Assembly: GCA_030549775.1 (NCBI GenBank)
Contig: CM060172.1
Span: forward strand, 9,659,861-9,723,860
Source of the DNA: Tamarix chinensis
Lineage: Eukaryota > Streptophyta > Magnoliopsida > Caryophyllales > Tamaricaceae
Length of the DNA stretch: 64,000 nt
Direction: 5' to 3'
Shown here: positions 13,131-25,800 of the stretch, piece after piece
How the letters are laid out: the number at the start of each line of letters is the position of its first letter
Position numbering within the stretch: the first letter of the stretch is position 1
Position numbers and translations under genes: made by a program
Notes under the pieces: model-generated
Told to the model about the DNA's origin: nothing
The model's database searches: none
Seen by the model: the letters and a program-made list of their open reading frames with translations, nothing else

Positions 13131-13842
13131 GTTTAATTAAATTAAATATAATATTTAGGATATTTAAATATATGATATTTAAATAAAATAATATTTAAAT
13201 CCCTTTTAGGAAAATTTAGGGTTTTTTAAAGGTTTTCCATAAATTACATTTTAATTAGCAAATCACTCTAATTTTCCCCAATTAAATTATTTATAAAATT
13301 TGACCCTATTTTCTCCTTCTTGTTTAAAATAAAATTATTTATTTAATTAATTTCCAAAATAAAATTATTTAATTATTTTCCAAAATAAAATCTTTAATTA
13401 GCTAAAATACCCAAATTTCTCCTAATTAAAATACTTATAAATTTCTTCTTGATTTGCCCTAATTAATTCCTTTTCATTTTAATAAAAATAATTTATTTAC
13501 TTAATTTCCCTTAATAAAACCTTATTTAACTATAATTTTTAAATTAGAATTTTTAGGGCATTTCAATTTCCCATAGGTATTTTATAACCAATATTATACC
13601 CAAACGTGTACTTATATAATTTTATTACTCCCAATAATTTAAATTAGTAGAAAATTTTAGTAGGCTTTGGTTTTTGATTTTTGATTATTCAGTTTATCCG
13701 AATCAAGGTTTTGGTTTTAGGTTAAAGTTTCAGGATTAAGAAATTTGGTTAAGGTTAACAATAATGTTTCTTGATATTAGAATCAAATTAGGGCTAATGA
13801 TGCGGGATTAGATTAAGCAAATTTTTCAGGCATTACACCTAA

Positions 13843-14452
13843 TGAACATTATGTGCCCTCCATGAGTTAGGTGTTTTGATTTACTCAATACTAGACCTAT
13901 ACCGATGCTACCTTATTTGAATAGGTCTTACGACGATCCATTAATGGTAGGGAGTATACCTCTTATGTATGATTGAATCAATTACTACTATTAGGTTGAA
14001 GACTTGGACTTTGAGAGACTTAGTCCATCAAAAGTTTTATCCCTTAGGGATTTATATTTATTTGTCCATGCTTATTTTAAAATTTTCAAATGTTTTATTG
14101 ACATTTTAATGTTTTTGTAATTGAATTTAAATTTTCCCATTAATTTGTTGAGGTTTTAAAATATAGGGTAATATCAAATATTTTCCACTAATTTTTTCAA
14201 TGATGATTTGGTATAGTGAAACCATTTGCCTTCCATCTACCATTAGATAGCTTTGTATAGGAGTTTATTCTCTCATTATTGATGATGTGTAAATTTTAGT
14301 TGAATGTGTTTTAGGATTATATTTAGAATGAGACAGATGATGGATATTTATTTTATGCTAGGTGTGGCAGTAACATGACTCATTTTCTATTTTTAGCTTT
14401 TACATTACTCTTTAAAATAATATTTTTTAAGAGTGAAATTTGCGGTGTTAAA
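13843..14452 (+). mobile_element. 3' end of LTR E (plus orientation)
   Basis: It ends GCGGTGTTAAA at 14,452, a one-base variant of GGTGTTACA, with 'ggtgtggcagtaacatgac' about 85 bp before the end, as expected for a plus-oriented member. An AGT spacer and a TGGTAT primer-site remnant follow, so this is the 5' LTR of a plus-strand element. Confidence 0.65.
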
Positions 14453-14455
14453 AGT

Positions 14456-14463
14456 TGGTATGC
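14456..14463 (+). other. Degenerate tRNA-iMet primer-binding site of element E
   Basis: TGGTATGC follows the LTR end after a 3-nt AGT spacer. The Y1 element has the same spacer and TGGTATCAAAGC, so E looks like that site with 4 bases deleted. Confidence 0.55.
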
Positions 14464-15737
14464 TTTTTTTTTAAAATAAAGTTTCAAGTTTTAAAAATTA
14501 GATTTTAAATTATCCAAAAAAAAATTTTTAAGTGTTCAATTTGGATTTAGATAAAATATAAAGTAAATTTTAAAACCTAGACTAGCTTGTGAGGAAAGTG
14601 TGAGGTCTTGTGATATGTTATTGCATTTATGTCATCTTATATGATAATTTGTGGTTTACATGGTTAAATTGTTTTTAACCTCGTATTGTATGTGTTGTGA
14701 GGGTTATTGTTTTATAATTAGTTTGCTTTCGAGGGGTAGTTATCCCATGGGGTTAATCCTGGTCTTGTAAGTTTGTGAATTTGTAGCCCTTAAGGTGTAA
14801 CTTGTTAGCTGTAACACGATGTGATAAATATTATAATCTATTGTGGTTGAGTAGTTTAAATCTTTTGGAATTAGAAGGAACATAGGATTGTGATCTTAAT
14901 GATGATGTTAGATAGAGGTGCCCTTTTTGCATGCACATACAACATCTCGTTTACCCCAGTGACCTTAATGAGAAATTTTAACTTTCTTTTGGTATTTATC
15001 GTCTAGTTTCCCTTGATAAACCATATGTTACTTTGATATTGTATGTTGTGTTAATAGTTTCAACATTGATCTATCAATATTATTATTTGTAAAATACGCA
15101 TGTGTTTCTTACCTGCTTGCTTGTGAATGTTAGGATCCTTATCTACTTGTGTTGTAATCATGCCTCTCACAAGCTAGGGGAGGGTTAAAATTAATTCCTA
15201 ACATTTTAAGCTATCTTTAAACATTGAAAAACTAAAAATATAGGTTGCATGACCTAGAAACACAAATGTAATCAACATTTAATCAAAAGGGAAAAGGACA
15301 CGCTAGTGTTCTACTTAGTAACTAACCAAAAGGGTGCAAGTATTCCCCCTAGGGAATGGTATTCAAGGCCTAATTAAGGTGCTCTTCTAACTTTTCATAT
15401 GTCTTGATAAGAGTGATAGCCATATGAAAAGGACTTGAGAAAAGGGTCGGCATCTGTTCTTGATTTTTGAACTCATATGCCCCAAATTAGCATCAAAATG
15501 GTTGTTGCACTTTCTTATCTTATCTTCATTTACTTGAGATGAATTGCCACAAAAGAAAAGCTAAAGTTTAAACCAAACCAACCCTTATCTTTTTTCCTTA
15601 CATGTGGCTCCTTGTAGTTGGTTGAAATTTCAAATTGCATGGCTAGATTTTAAGCCATATTTCAACCATCATAAAAGGGAAAAGGTGATGGCTAAAATAA
15701 GAGCTTGCATGACTTCTTTACCCTAATTCATTACTTT
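14464..15737 (+). other. Leader-like internal region of element E, no intact gene
   Basis: AT-rich untranslated-leader type sequence follows the primer site. An ATG at 15,159 could be a relic gag start but is closed by a stop within a few codons. From about 15,200 I recognise nothing; this part may be internal retroelement or older host DNA. Confidence 0.4.
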
Positions 15738-16029
15738 TGTAATACCCCAAACCCTAATTTATAAAATTATAATAAAATAAGGATTAATATGTGAAATTAA
15801 TTAAGTATAATTTTTTAATAAAATAATGGGAGTAATTAAGACAAAAAAAAGAGGGAAATAACATAGGACTTAATTAGGGAAGATTATGGTAATTTGCTAA
15901 CTAAAATAGAATTTTGGAAGAATTACTTAAAAATTCCTAAATTAATATAAAAAGGAACTTAATTATTTATTTTTCCTAATGTTATTATTTTCAAATATTT
16001 CAAAAAATACCAAAAAGACCCTAAATACC

Positions 16030-17135
16030 CCAACTACCTTTTTTTTTCCTTTTCTTCCTTTTCCTTTTTCTTTCTTCCTTTTTCTCCTTCCTCCTTTTCA
16101 TTCTTCTCTTCTTTCCTCACTTAGGCCTCGCCCATGCAGCCCAACTCCTCTCTCCCTCTCTTCTCCCGCGTGGAGCCCAGCCCACTTCCCTTTTCTTTTC
16201 TTTTTCCTTCGCACGCTTGGTTCTCCCTTCGTATCTTTCTTTTCTTTTTCCCTCACCCACCTATTTCTCCCTTCTTTTCTTTCTTTTCTTTTTCCCCTAA
16301 TCGATTGACCAACCCTTTTCTTCTTCCTCCTCCCTTCTCCTTCCTTCGTGTTGTAGGTCATGCCTATAGACCTACCAGTAGTCCTTCCTTACCATCGTAT
16401 CGCCCGGACCTACTCCCCTTCTCTCTCCCATCCCTTTCCTTTCCAATTTGAGCCTAACCTACCCTGTACCTTCCTCCCATGCATGCCTATTACCTTTCCT
16501 TTTCCCCCATCTATAGCCCTGCACCTTACCCTTCGCAGGTTCTTACTAGTCTGCCACCGCCGGCTAGCGAGCTTCGGCCCCTACTACCCTCTTATCCTCT
16601 TCCTCCTTTACCTCTTCTCCCTCCCTCGACCTATAAATTCCCCATCAATGCCCCCATTCTCCCCCTTTTTTCTCTGCCTAGAAAAACCCAATCTTCCCCA
16701 CCATTATGCCTTTAGATGCCACCTTAGCCGCCGCTGTGCAACACCGCCATCCGAAGCACCACCCAACCCCTTTCCTACATCACCTTCCACCAAACCAAGC
16801 CACTCACTGTCCCTAACTCCCCCTACTCAACCCACCCCGATTATGCAAAGTGGCTACTCAAGCTACCCTTTGTACCCCATCGCCACCCCTCTTACAGCCG
16901 TGTACCGCCTCCTCTGCCACAAGCACCACCTCCACTGCTACCCACTCAACCCAGTAGACCCTCCTCTATCTTTCCCTACCCTTCATTTCCCCTTTCTCCC
17001 TCTCCTTCCCTCTCCCTCTTTCTCCACCACTCTCGGCCACCAGAGCCACCACCATCTGTGTTGCCACCCTACTATACCACCACCACCACCACTGCAACCC
17101 TCCTAATTCAAAGATTCCACCACCTCACAACTACC

Positions 17136-17171
<36 letters not shown>

Positions 17172-17260
17172 GCCCCAAAAGACTAACCTTTCCCAAAACA
17201 ACCACCCCTTCTGCTACCTCCACTGCCACCCTAGCTGCCATCTTCACTTAGGTTGTGCCC
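16030..17260. repeat. C/T-rich block of LTR F
   Basis: A strongly pyrimidine-rich strand, mirror image of the G/A-rich blocks in the minus-oriented D copies. It keeps a 248-codon frame open at 16,360-17,106, but composition alone (Pro/Ser/Leu/His-rich, no domain) explains this. Confidence 0.7.
17138..17167. repeat. (CT)n microsatellite, about 14 units
   Basis: Uninterrupted CT dinucleotides within the C/T-rich block of LTR F. Confidence 0.9.
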
Positions 17261-18829
17261 TAACCCTTGCTAGCACTTAAGTATAAATTAATTTGGTATA
17301 ATTATTATTTTAGCATTATTATTGTTGTTGCGTTTATTGTTACTATTACTATTGTTATTATTCAGCCATTATCATCATCACTACTAATGGCCCTATTTTG
17401 GTTAGTACTACTACTAATATATTTGTTAGCCACTTTAATGAAAATACCCTTAGTAATACTACTAAGACTATTATTATTATCACCACTAATACTAGTTCTT
17501 ACTAAAAATTAATTAAGGGCTAATGAAATTAATAAGAGGAAAGTTAACCCTAGTGTTTCCCTCTTATAAGTGAACTAAGTCCGACCCCTATAGAGGCATA
17601 GGAACGTACTCTAAGCTCAATGTCATATTAGGTAAGGATATGGTTAAGGCCTAATATGTATATTATGTGTTATTGTGTGTTGGTTATATGTGTGTACTTT
17701 TATGTGGTTATGGATTATGCATTTGTAACATAGCTTGCTAAGCATGGAGCTAAGGTAAGTTGCATGTGTTTCCATGGCATGTGTAATATGGTAAGGTAAC
17801 TTGTACTTATGTTGTGCTTATGTATGGTTGCCCTATATGACATGCATACTTGGAGTTCCTAAGTAGTAAGATGAGATTGTGGGGAAATGATGGAAATAAA
17901 GAAAGGGGAATGATAAGAGGGAAGTGAGAAAGGCTTGTGTATCTCATGACTTATGGGTGGATAAATAAAAGTATAATATGAAATAAACAAGATGATGGAA
18001 TAAATCTTGTATGGAGAGTGTAAGGCTTGTGTGGGATGGTTAGTCTTTGCATGGGGATGACCTTTATATGGAAAATTTTGACTTGAGGGTTAAGCAAGGT
18101 GAGGGAAGAGTAGTTTAGAAAATTGAAGTCCATATATGAAAAATAGTACGTGGATTGGTATAAGGGTGTATGGGGGATTTGGCTTGGGTTTGTGAGGAAA
18201 CCCTAAGTGGGAGAAATGTGCGAGGAAGGGAGAATTAATGGGAATGGTTAGAGTATGGAATAAGAATGGAAGGGTGTCACATGGAGGGGGAGTGAGTCAA
18301 GTGGAAAGGTGTTTGGGTGATGAGAGGATGATATAAAAGAAAGGAGAAGTACTAGGATTTGGGGGATGAACTAGGATTTTCATGGTCACATGTGGAAGAT
18401 GGATAGTGAAGTTGTGATGTTGGGTGTGGTTTGAGTGGATTGGTAGTTTTGGTAGCAAAGAGAAGCATGGGCAGTGTAGGATAGGGAAAAGTGAGGCCAC
18501 ATAGGACAGATCAGGGTTTTTAACGGAAACCCTAAAGGGCGATGGTGAGTCAAAACAGAGTTATGGGGAGTGGGCCTTGATCCGTAGGCATAGGAGTTTG
18601 GGTCTCTAAAGGTGAGTGGAGAAAAAGGTGAGGAAGAAGTCTTGGAGTCCTACGGTGTGTAAAGGTCCCACGATATGGGACAGGGATTTTTAGGAGAGGG
18701 GTGAGAATGGAAAATCCAGTGGATTATACATGTCTAGTCAAGGTTGTGTGTGGAATAAGATACAGGTAAAATACTAAACACTTAAAGTGAGAGATTATCA
18801 AGCCAGGCCCAAGTGAGGATATTTTCCTG

Positions 18830-19165
18830 TCAACTGGTTATAATAGTGGTCAGATGCGTTCTGTCCTATGGAGTGTCTTCTAGTCCACCAACTATAATAG
18901 TGGTCAAGTGAGTTCTGTCCTGTGGAGTGTTTTTCGATCCACCAGATATAATAATGGGGGTTCCAAGCTCGATAAACCAAACTTTATATGGAAATAAATC
19001 AAGGAAAAGATACTAACTACTTACAATGGAACACCACATGGGTATCTATAATAGAGGTTAGGTGCACTTTGCCCAAGAGTGATATTAGGTCCACCGGCTA
19101 TAATAGTGGGTAGGTGTATTTTACCTTGTGGAGCATTTTTTGGTCCACCTGCTATAATAGTAGGG
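18830..19165. repeat. CCACC..TATAATAGTGG repeat array in LTR F
   Basis: Five or six units carry 'ccacnnactataatagtgg' followed by 'tcaggtgnrttntgtcctgtgga'. This is the plus-strand version of the CCACTATT..GGTGG arrays in the minus-oriented LTRs. Confidence 0.7.
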
Positions 19166-19310
19166 TCCCCATACTCACGTGGAAAATAATTATGTTTAAG
19201 GTGAAAATAATATCCTATGTCTCAAGCAATGTTATGAACCTAAATTAAGTATTATGTGTCTTATTTATCTCTTTGTACTTACATGGCCTTATCTATATGG
19301 TTACCTTACT

Positions 19311-19327
19311 CAATACGTAGCGTACTG
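19311..19327. repeat. Inverted repeat (LTR hairpin)
   Basis: CAATACG-TAG-CGTACTG is a 7-bp stem with one mismatch or wobble, preceded by 'ttaccttact', the reverse complement of the conserved flank in minus-oriented copies. Confidence 0.7.
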
Positions 19328-19993
19328 ATCACTAGTTTTATGGATGTTGCTTATTCCCATGAGCAATGACCCCTTCTGAGTTGGTGCAAGTAGGAGATGC
19401 TATGTTTGATGCCGATGATGCATTCGATGTGTTGGGAGAAGTTGAGTGATAACCTGTTGGACTTGGCATGAGGCTCAAGAATGAGTATTTTCCGGACTCA
19501 ACTTTTCCAGTTTTTATCCTATCTTACTTTTTGTAGTGTTCTTTCCCCTCACTTTGATGTTGTAATTGTTTTTTTTATAATGACTCTTTAATTGCGCACT
19601 TTGATTTCCTTTTAATTATGAATCTTTCAGATCACTACTGTTCTATGTCCTAATTAGTTTAATGTCTTGTGAATTTTTCTAGCCTTAGTGGTATCTTACT
19701 GTTTGTATTGTTATTTCCCCTCAGGGGCTTTGACATTGTATTAGTTTTCTATTCGATAATGACTCTTTAATTGCACACTTTGATTTCCTTTTTAATTATG
19801 AATTATCTGAATCATTACGGTTTATATCCTACTTGGTTTAATATTTTGTGAATTTTTCTATCATTGTGGTTGGTACGAGACTAGTAGTGGGTCAGACTTG
19901 TCCCGATCACGGTAGTAGCACCCCTTATATTAGTGTATAGTTTTTGATTAAATGAAAATTTTCAATTGTGAAATTTGGGGGTGTTGTAACTTT

Positions 19994-20330
19994 AGCACCA
20001 AACAAGAAGAGTTTTAATTTCTTCTAGCTTTAGAAAATTAATAAGTTGGTTGTGATGACTCAAAGGAGATGTTATTGCCCCAAAAGGCAAATTGACATTA
20101 AAATATGCACTTTAACCTAAAAATATTCATTCTAAAAAAATACGATAAGTAACAAAAACACCATTTTACCCATAGTTGTATAACAAATATAATTAACACA
20201 TCAAACTTTAATGGCACAGAACTATGCCTAAAAATGATATATATCATGTAAAATAACATGGCGCAGCCTTAACATTCATGCTTGAAAAATGATATAAATC
20301 ATGTAAAAAGGCATATTTGTTCTTAGGGCT
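19994..20330. other. AT-rich non-coding stretch
   Basis: Lies between LTR F and the 154-bp tandem duplication. Two short 'aaaaatgatataaatcatgtaaaa' type repeats are visible. No gene seen. Confidence 0.4.
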
Positions 20331-20638
20331 CATAAAACTTTAATGACACATAATTATGCCTAAAAATGCTCCAATCCAGACACATAATATATTAACATTT
20401 AAGTAAAACACCTAATGAACACAATGCAATATATGTAAAGGTTTAATATCCTAAATTTTAGCTAAACCTAATCCTAAGTAATCTCATAAAACTTTAATGA
20501 CACATAACTATGCCCAAAAATGCTCTAATCCAGACACATAATATATTAACATTTAAGTAAAACACCTAATGAACACAATGTAATATATGTAAAGGTGTAA
20601 TATCCTGAATTTTAGCTAAACCTAATCCCAAGTAATTA
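20331..20638. repeat. 154-bp tandem duplication spanning the X LTR boundary
   Basis: 20,331-20,484 and 20,485-20,638 are nearly identical. The last 40 bp of each copy is the first 40 bp of the X LTR (TTTAATATCC at 20,442; TGTAATATCC at 20,596), so flank plus LTR start was duplicated together after X inserted. Confidence 0.9.
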
Positions 20639-22610
20639 GTATCATAACCTAATTCTAATCTCAGCAAATTCATATTTCAACATTACCTTAATTGCCTAAT
20701 CCTAAATGTCAACTCAACCCAAGTCTCTATTCTGGGTTATTAATTTTTTTTTATCTAAAACAAGTACCATAAAGTTGTTAATTAAGTTACTCTATTGCCC
20801 TAAATTAAATTACTTTAACCTAGTTCTAAACCTAAACCCAAATTTAATTTTTTTTACCTTGCTCCATTTTCTCATTCTCCTATTTCTTTCCCCTAACCGA
20901 CCTTCATTTTCTATTCTTCCCCCTTTGTGTGAACCATATATTCCTCCCCGACCATATCCCCCTGCCATTGCCTACTCCCTACTATCATCATCAAACTTAT
21001 CATGCACATGAGGGTTGGCTTTAACAAATTATGTTAATCGCCCCACCGTCTTCCCTCCCTCTTGTGCATGTATTTTTATACATATTACACATTAAATAGC
21101 CTCACCAACCTCCTTATTCATATATATTTTTATCAAAAACCCACCACCAAATGCAACCTTTCTTTCCTCTTATCCCTCCTTCTTATCATTGCCAAAACAC
21201 ATCACTAACACCTCCACCAGTAGCCACTACCAAAAACCATCAGCAATCACTAGCACTCATCACTATTTCTACCCTCTACCACCAACTAAAATCACTAACA
21301 CCCCCTACACCCTTCAATAAAACCCACTACAACCCCCTTATTCCTTCGACACAAACCACCTAACCACACCCCCACCATTTAGCAACTTCCATTGCGAAAA
21401 CCACCCTTTTAGCCCTTTTTTCATTCATCACCGCCTAGTAATGGAACATGTGTCATTTCCACCCCCTTGGCTTCAACTCTTGTTGTCGTTCCTCCTTATT
21501 TGTTATACAATTTTTTCCCAAAGTACTCCATTTGTTATACTTTAGGATTTCTTTAATTTTGTTTAGTTATAGTTGATTAGGTGATTTTCCAAAGGTTTTG
21601 GAAGAGACAGTATAGGATATGTACTTAGAGGATGGTGCCTTTTCGGTAAGGATACTAGTCGTAGTTTAGGATTTTATAGTAATTGTTATGCATTATTGTG
21701 TGTATTATCATGTTAATATAATTATGTTGTTACATTCATGTTTCTAATGCTATGATATGAGAGCATGATATTATGTGATGAAAATGAGTAAGATGAGAAG
21801 CATATGATATCATTAAGATAATTACTATGTGAAAACCCTTAAGAGGATTGGTATGATATATGGTTGTGATATGAGCTTAATAATGTATGATAAGTGAGGA
21901 AATTATTATGTGTGAGATTTATGGTGATAATTAGAGGGTTTGGAAATAATGATACCAAACATATTAGGTTTTCGTGAAATAAGAACATTTGGTTATCTTT
22001 AAGGGTATTTTGGTCAATATGGGTTTAATATAGATATTTTGGTATTTTCACATGTTAGGCGATTTAATATATGCTAAGAGTATCATGTGAAAATTTTAGA
22101 GTAATTATAAATGGCATAAGTTCTATAATATAAGGAAATGACTTAATTTGGGAATAATAACCTCAAAATAGGGATATTATTATAACGTGTGTGAGACCCT
22201 TGAGAATAGCCTTGTTATCTATGTAAATGTTCTTTACTTGCTTCAATTTTGTTTTGTACCTATCAAATAAATTATGAATAAGATATTAATGATTTAAAGT
22301 AAAAGATCATATGAGTCATGCCAAGTTATTTTATGGTTCCATTCCATATAATGGTAATAATGGCTCGAGTGTGTGTTTTTCTAAGAGGTGCATTAGTCTA
22401 TTCTACTAGATTAAGAATATTAGGGACCTAAAATCAATGTGAACAAGAATATGATTTTAGATAAATAATTAATGTATAAGACACTAATTATTTAAAGTAG
22501 AAGATTATGTGAGTTAAAGCCAAGGTGTTAAGTTCATTCCATTGGATGATAAATAGTGGCTCAGATGCATTTTTCCCTCAGAGATGTTGGGTATGTTCCA
22601 CCTCCCAACA
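20596..22610 (+). mobile_element. Truncated 5' LTR of gypsy element X
   Basis: It begins TGTAATATCCTGAATTTTAG and aligns with the start of the 3' LTR at 43,781 through most of its length, including the 'cctaatcc..ctctattc' head and the 'atgagaagcatg' middle part. Homology stops near 22,610, where leader sequence of the minus-strand Y1 begins. The last roughly 560 bp of the LTR, the primer site and the start of gag are missing. Confidence 0.75.
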
Positions 22611-22796
22611 ATAAATTTTCTTCAAACTCCCAACCAAGATTAAACTCAACGCTCTATTCGAATACCTCATGAGTATTACTTTAAATACTAAAACCAATAA
22701 AAGATATCTCACAATCCTCATAAAGCTAAAATAGGTTTCAAAATACTTCATAAATGGAATGTTTCGAAAATAGAAGAGAGGACTTTCAAAACAAAA
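22611..22796 (-). mobile_element. Leader remnant of minus-strand element Y1
   Basis: On the minus strand it follows the Y1 LTR and primer site, but only about 190 bp survive before X sequence starts, so the body of Y1 is deleted. No gag domain can be read. Confidence 0.55.
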
Positions 22797-22808
22797 GCTT
22801 TGATACCA
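22797..22808 (-). other. tRNA-iMet primer-binding site of Y1
   Basis: Reverse complement TGGTATCAAAGC matches the plant iMet-type primer site TGGTATCAGAGC at 11 of 12 positions and follows the LTR end after an AGT spacer. It fixes the polarity of this LTR class: the block with 'gtgtggtgataaaact' is at the 3' end of the LTR. Confidence 0.8.
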
Positions 22809-22811
22809 ACT

Positions 22812-25800
22812 TGCAATACCTCCATATTTACCAGCTAAATTTTTTGTTTTTACGAAAGTGTTAATTACTAAATTACCAAGTTTTATCACCACACTTAACA
22901 TTAGTCCAACTCCTTACCTTTCTTACGTTATGTTCTAAAGCTAAAACAAAACTCAACTAGAGTAAACCAGTGAAAATGGAAATAATACATAATAGGGTTA
23001 CGAATAAATGTCATAGTATAATAATATAACCAAAGTACAGTACGGGACATAAAAGTATAAAAGAAAACATATTGTAACAAAAACCAACACCTGAATTTAC
23101 AACTCTAGTTCACCCTAACTCTTAGACCCAAAGGCACATTCTAAAAAGGGAACCTCTTCTCAAGGACTCTACTTGTCCTGCCCGTTCTTATAAGCTTCAT
23201 GTCATTCCATAGCCCTCACATAGTCATTTTCAAAATTAGTATTAGTATGACTTCCTCATACTAAGTAAATCACAATATTTCACAAGAGGTAGCATATCCA
23301 CATTTCACATAGTCACACAAAAACTAAAAGGCATACTTAGCATAGGGCATGAATAGTACAAATAATGCTCATGGAGAAACATATATCATGGTCTAATCTC
23401 AACTCAACAATAAAATATACCAATCCACTTCTCATCATTTCAAAGTATAAAGTCATATTAAATTAGTTAAATACATTTCAATCATAGTGGTAAGGCACTA
23501 AGTCAATTACCAAAATAATAATTCAAAATAATACAAGGGTAGGGAACTAAGGCAACTACCAAACCAACAAATTCAACATAAACTAAGAAAGGGCACTAAG
23601 GAAATAACTGAACTAATGATCCATCACAATACCAAGGCAAGGAACGAAGGCAACTACCGAACCAATAATCCATTTCTTTTATTACACAACAAACATTTCC
23701 ATTTTTACTTCAATACTCAAGAGGGATACAAATAAACCTAGGGATAGAGTGATACACCTACTTATATTGGTGATGAAAGTAACACGATGCCTTTACCTCA
23801 AGCCCATGGATATAAAGGTATGCTTGGTTATACCAGCACCTAAAAGCAACATAGTATCCTCCCAACTTCAGCCCTCTAGTATTAAGTATTGATGACCCCC
23901 TATAGACCTCGTAGTTCATCTATAGGGTAAAGTAGAGCCTTAAAATTTGGGGAATGACAACACACTAGTGAACCAAAAATGAGGGATAAAACCCCATCTC
24001 TAAGGTAGCAACCCCAAGAGAGAAACCATTCCCAACTTAAGGTATTTCGCTTTAAGTATTAATAGCATATGAAGTGATCACATAAGTCACATATGACACA
24101 GAAACTTTCATTTTCTATACTTAACCATTTTCTCTTTTATTCCTAATTTTTTAGATAAACCCTAAGCTCATAGGTCTATGTCAAGCCAAGTCAAAGCTAA
24201 GGTTATCCTATTAAAAGGTTAAGGCCATTCTATTATTCAATTATTTGTAAATGACATGTTAGACCAAAATTACCAAAACACCCTTCAAACCCTAGTTTTC
24301 TCATTTTATTAATTTTTTGTATCAACCATTATCATTATGAGAGATTTATCATGATTACAAAACAAGGTTATATTCCACATTATTTTAGCACATAGGTAAT
24401 CTTTGCATCTCAATGATTAACTATATTTTCCACTTTTCATGCATTTAGTGGGTCGCATGCACCAAAACCCTAATCATGTAACTAGCACATATCTTATCTT
24501 TCATATAGAATGTATGTACACATTTAAAAGCAAAAAAGCATCATTCAAATAGGGCCATTATCATCATAATACATGTAGGAGAATATCTCTAACCTTAGGC
24601 CATGCAAAATAGAATTTATCATAAGTTGACCCCAATCATGCATATATGCATCCATGTGAACTATCGTGACCTTACTTCCATGCATGAGAATTCATGAGGC
24701 GTATACTATGGGATTTGAATCATAACATGATAATAATGGAATCCCTAAAAAAATCTTAGACTTGCAGGTTTAAAACATATGACATATTCCCAAGCATACA
24801 ACTTAATTATTATAACTCATTCGTATAATATTTTCATCATATTATTATTTTATCATGCATCCTAAAATACTTGAAAAGCATAGACCTTAGTATTATTATA
24901 GGTATAAAAGTTTCTAGCATGCTCACACATAATTTTATACCATCCTATGAGTGATTGGATTTACCTAATCCAAGCTTATAAAAAAGAGGTCATTTTTAAA
25001 GCTCTCAAATAATACCTAGGTAGCATCCAAACACTTACATATATTAGCATATAATATTAAAAAATAATAATCCATAATTAATAAAAAAATTTAGTGCTAA
25101 TAACCAATGATTGAGACAGAGGAAAGCCAAGTAAAGTTGAGCAACAAGAGAGGGAAGCTTTGGGGGTGAAAGAGAAGGTGGGAAGGGCAACGGTGTTGTT
25201 TACTATTGTTGGGGAGGATGCCACGGTAGAACAGGTCAGTGTAGGGAGGGGAGAAACTATAGGGAAAAGTGTAGCAAAGGGAGAAGAAGAGGTGCAACAC
25301 AAAAGGTTGAAGGAGAGGAGAAGGGATTAGTAAAAATGGGTGCAACACAAAGGGAGCTTAGGCCAAAATGGCCAAAGGTGGGTGATATGGGATTTAGTAG
25401 ATTTGACCAAAAGGTAGAGGAATGGAATGATAGGTTTGGATGGTGGATATGGGGTAGGAATGACAGGTTTGGACGGTGGTGGTGAGGAGGAAATGGTGAG
25501 GGGTGCCGAAGGTAAGAAAAGAAAGGAATGTGCATGAGAAAGGGGGATGTTGTAGGGTGTTTAGGGGTATGTAAAGGGGAGGTTATGGCATGAGTGGCTA
25601 GTGCAGGGTATGGGTATTTAGTGGTGGTGATTGGTGGTTGGCTAAGGAGACCGGTGATGGTTGGTGTTATAGAATAAAATGGTAGAGGAAAAAGCTACAA
25701 GGGAGAGAATGGGGAAGTATTATGCGTAAGAGGGAGCTCGAGTGAGGCAAGATTTTTTAGGATGCTGAGGAATTTTGGATCAATATAGAAGGGTATAAGA

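Larger units (their letters stand above)
7951..13565 (-). mobile_element. Solo giant LTR D1 (5,615 bp), nested in LTR C
   Basis: It begins TGTAACACCC and ends AGGGCATTTCA. The flanks are GTTTC (7,946-7,950) and ATTTC (13,566-13,570), a target duplication with one transition. On the plus strand the modules are: terminal 'accgccacactta' block, hairpin at 8,454-8,470, CCAC..GTGG repeats, AAACCCTAGTTAACCAC-like repeats, CATAGATTAGATTCTCC repeats, AAT/GAT microsatellites, G-rich block, purine tract, and an AT-rich tail. There is no retroviral coding domain. Two other D copies (30,093 and 31,402) share this layout. Orientation is minus by analogy with Y1, whose primer site fixes polarity. Confidence 0.82.
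6663..13837 (-). mobile_element. Solo LTR C, interrupted by LTR D1
   Basis: It begins TGTAACACCCCC, ends CAGGCATTACA and has perfect target duplications CCTAA (6,658-6,662 and 13,838-13,842). Removing the nested D1 copy and one of its target duplications leaves about 1,555 bp. The first 130 bp resemble, in reverse complement, the 3' end of the X-element LTR near 46,600, so C is a minus-oriented relative of X. A near-perfect hairpin is at 7,120-7,136 and repeated CCACTATT..GGTGG units lie at about 7,280-7,710. Confidence 0.85.
15738..19988 (+). mobile_element. Solo long LTR F (4,251 bp)
   Basis: It begins TGTAATACCCC, ends GGGGGTGTTGTA and is bounded by perfect target duplications ACTTT (15,733-15,737 and 19,989-19,993). 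It is plus-oriented and shows the module order mirrored: AT-rich head, polypyrimidine tract, C-rich block, short ATT-rich stretch, TATAATAGTGG repeats (about 18,830-19,165), and hairpin (19,311-19,327) near the 3' end. No primer site or coding domain follows. Confidence 0.87.

Noticed and set aside
12707..13186. Lys/Arg/Glu-rich plus-strand open frame
   Set aside because: Purine tract of an LTR; codons AAG/GAA/AGG arise from composition.
16360..17106. 248-codon plus-strand open frame, the longest in the window
   Set aside because: It lies in a C/T-rich LTR block, has Pro/Ser/His/Leu low complexity and no domain, and overlaps other open frames. Composition explains it.
22578..22901. 107-codon minus-strand frame across the Y1 LTR/leader border
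   Set aside because: It runs through an LTR end and primer-binding site, so it cannot be a real gene start.
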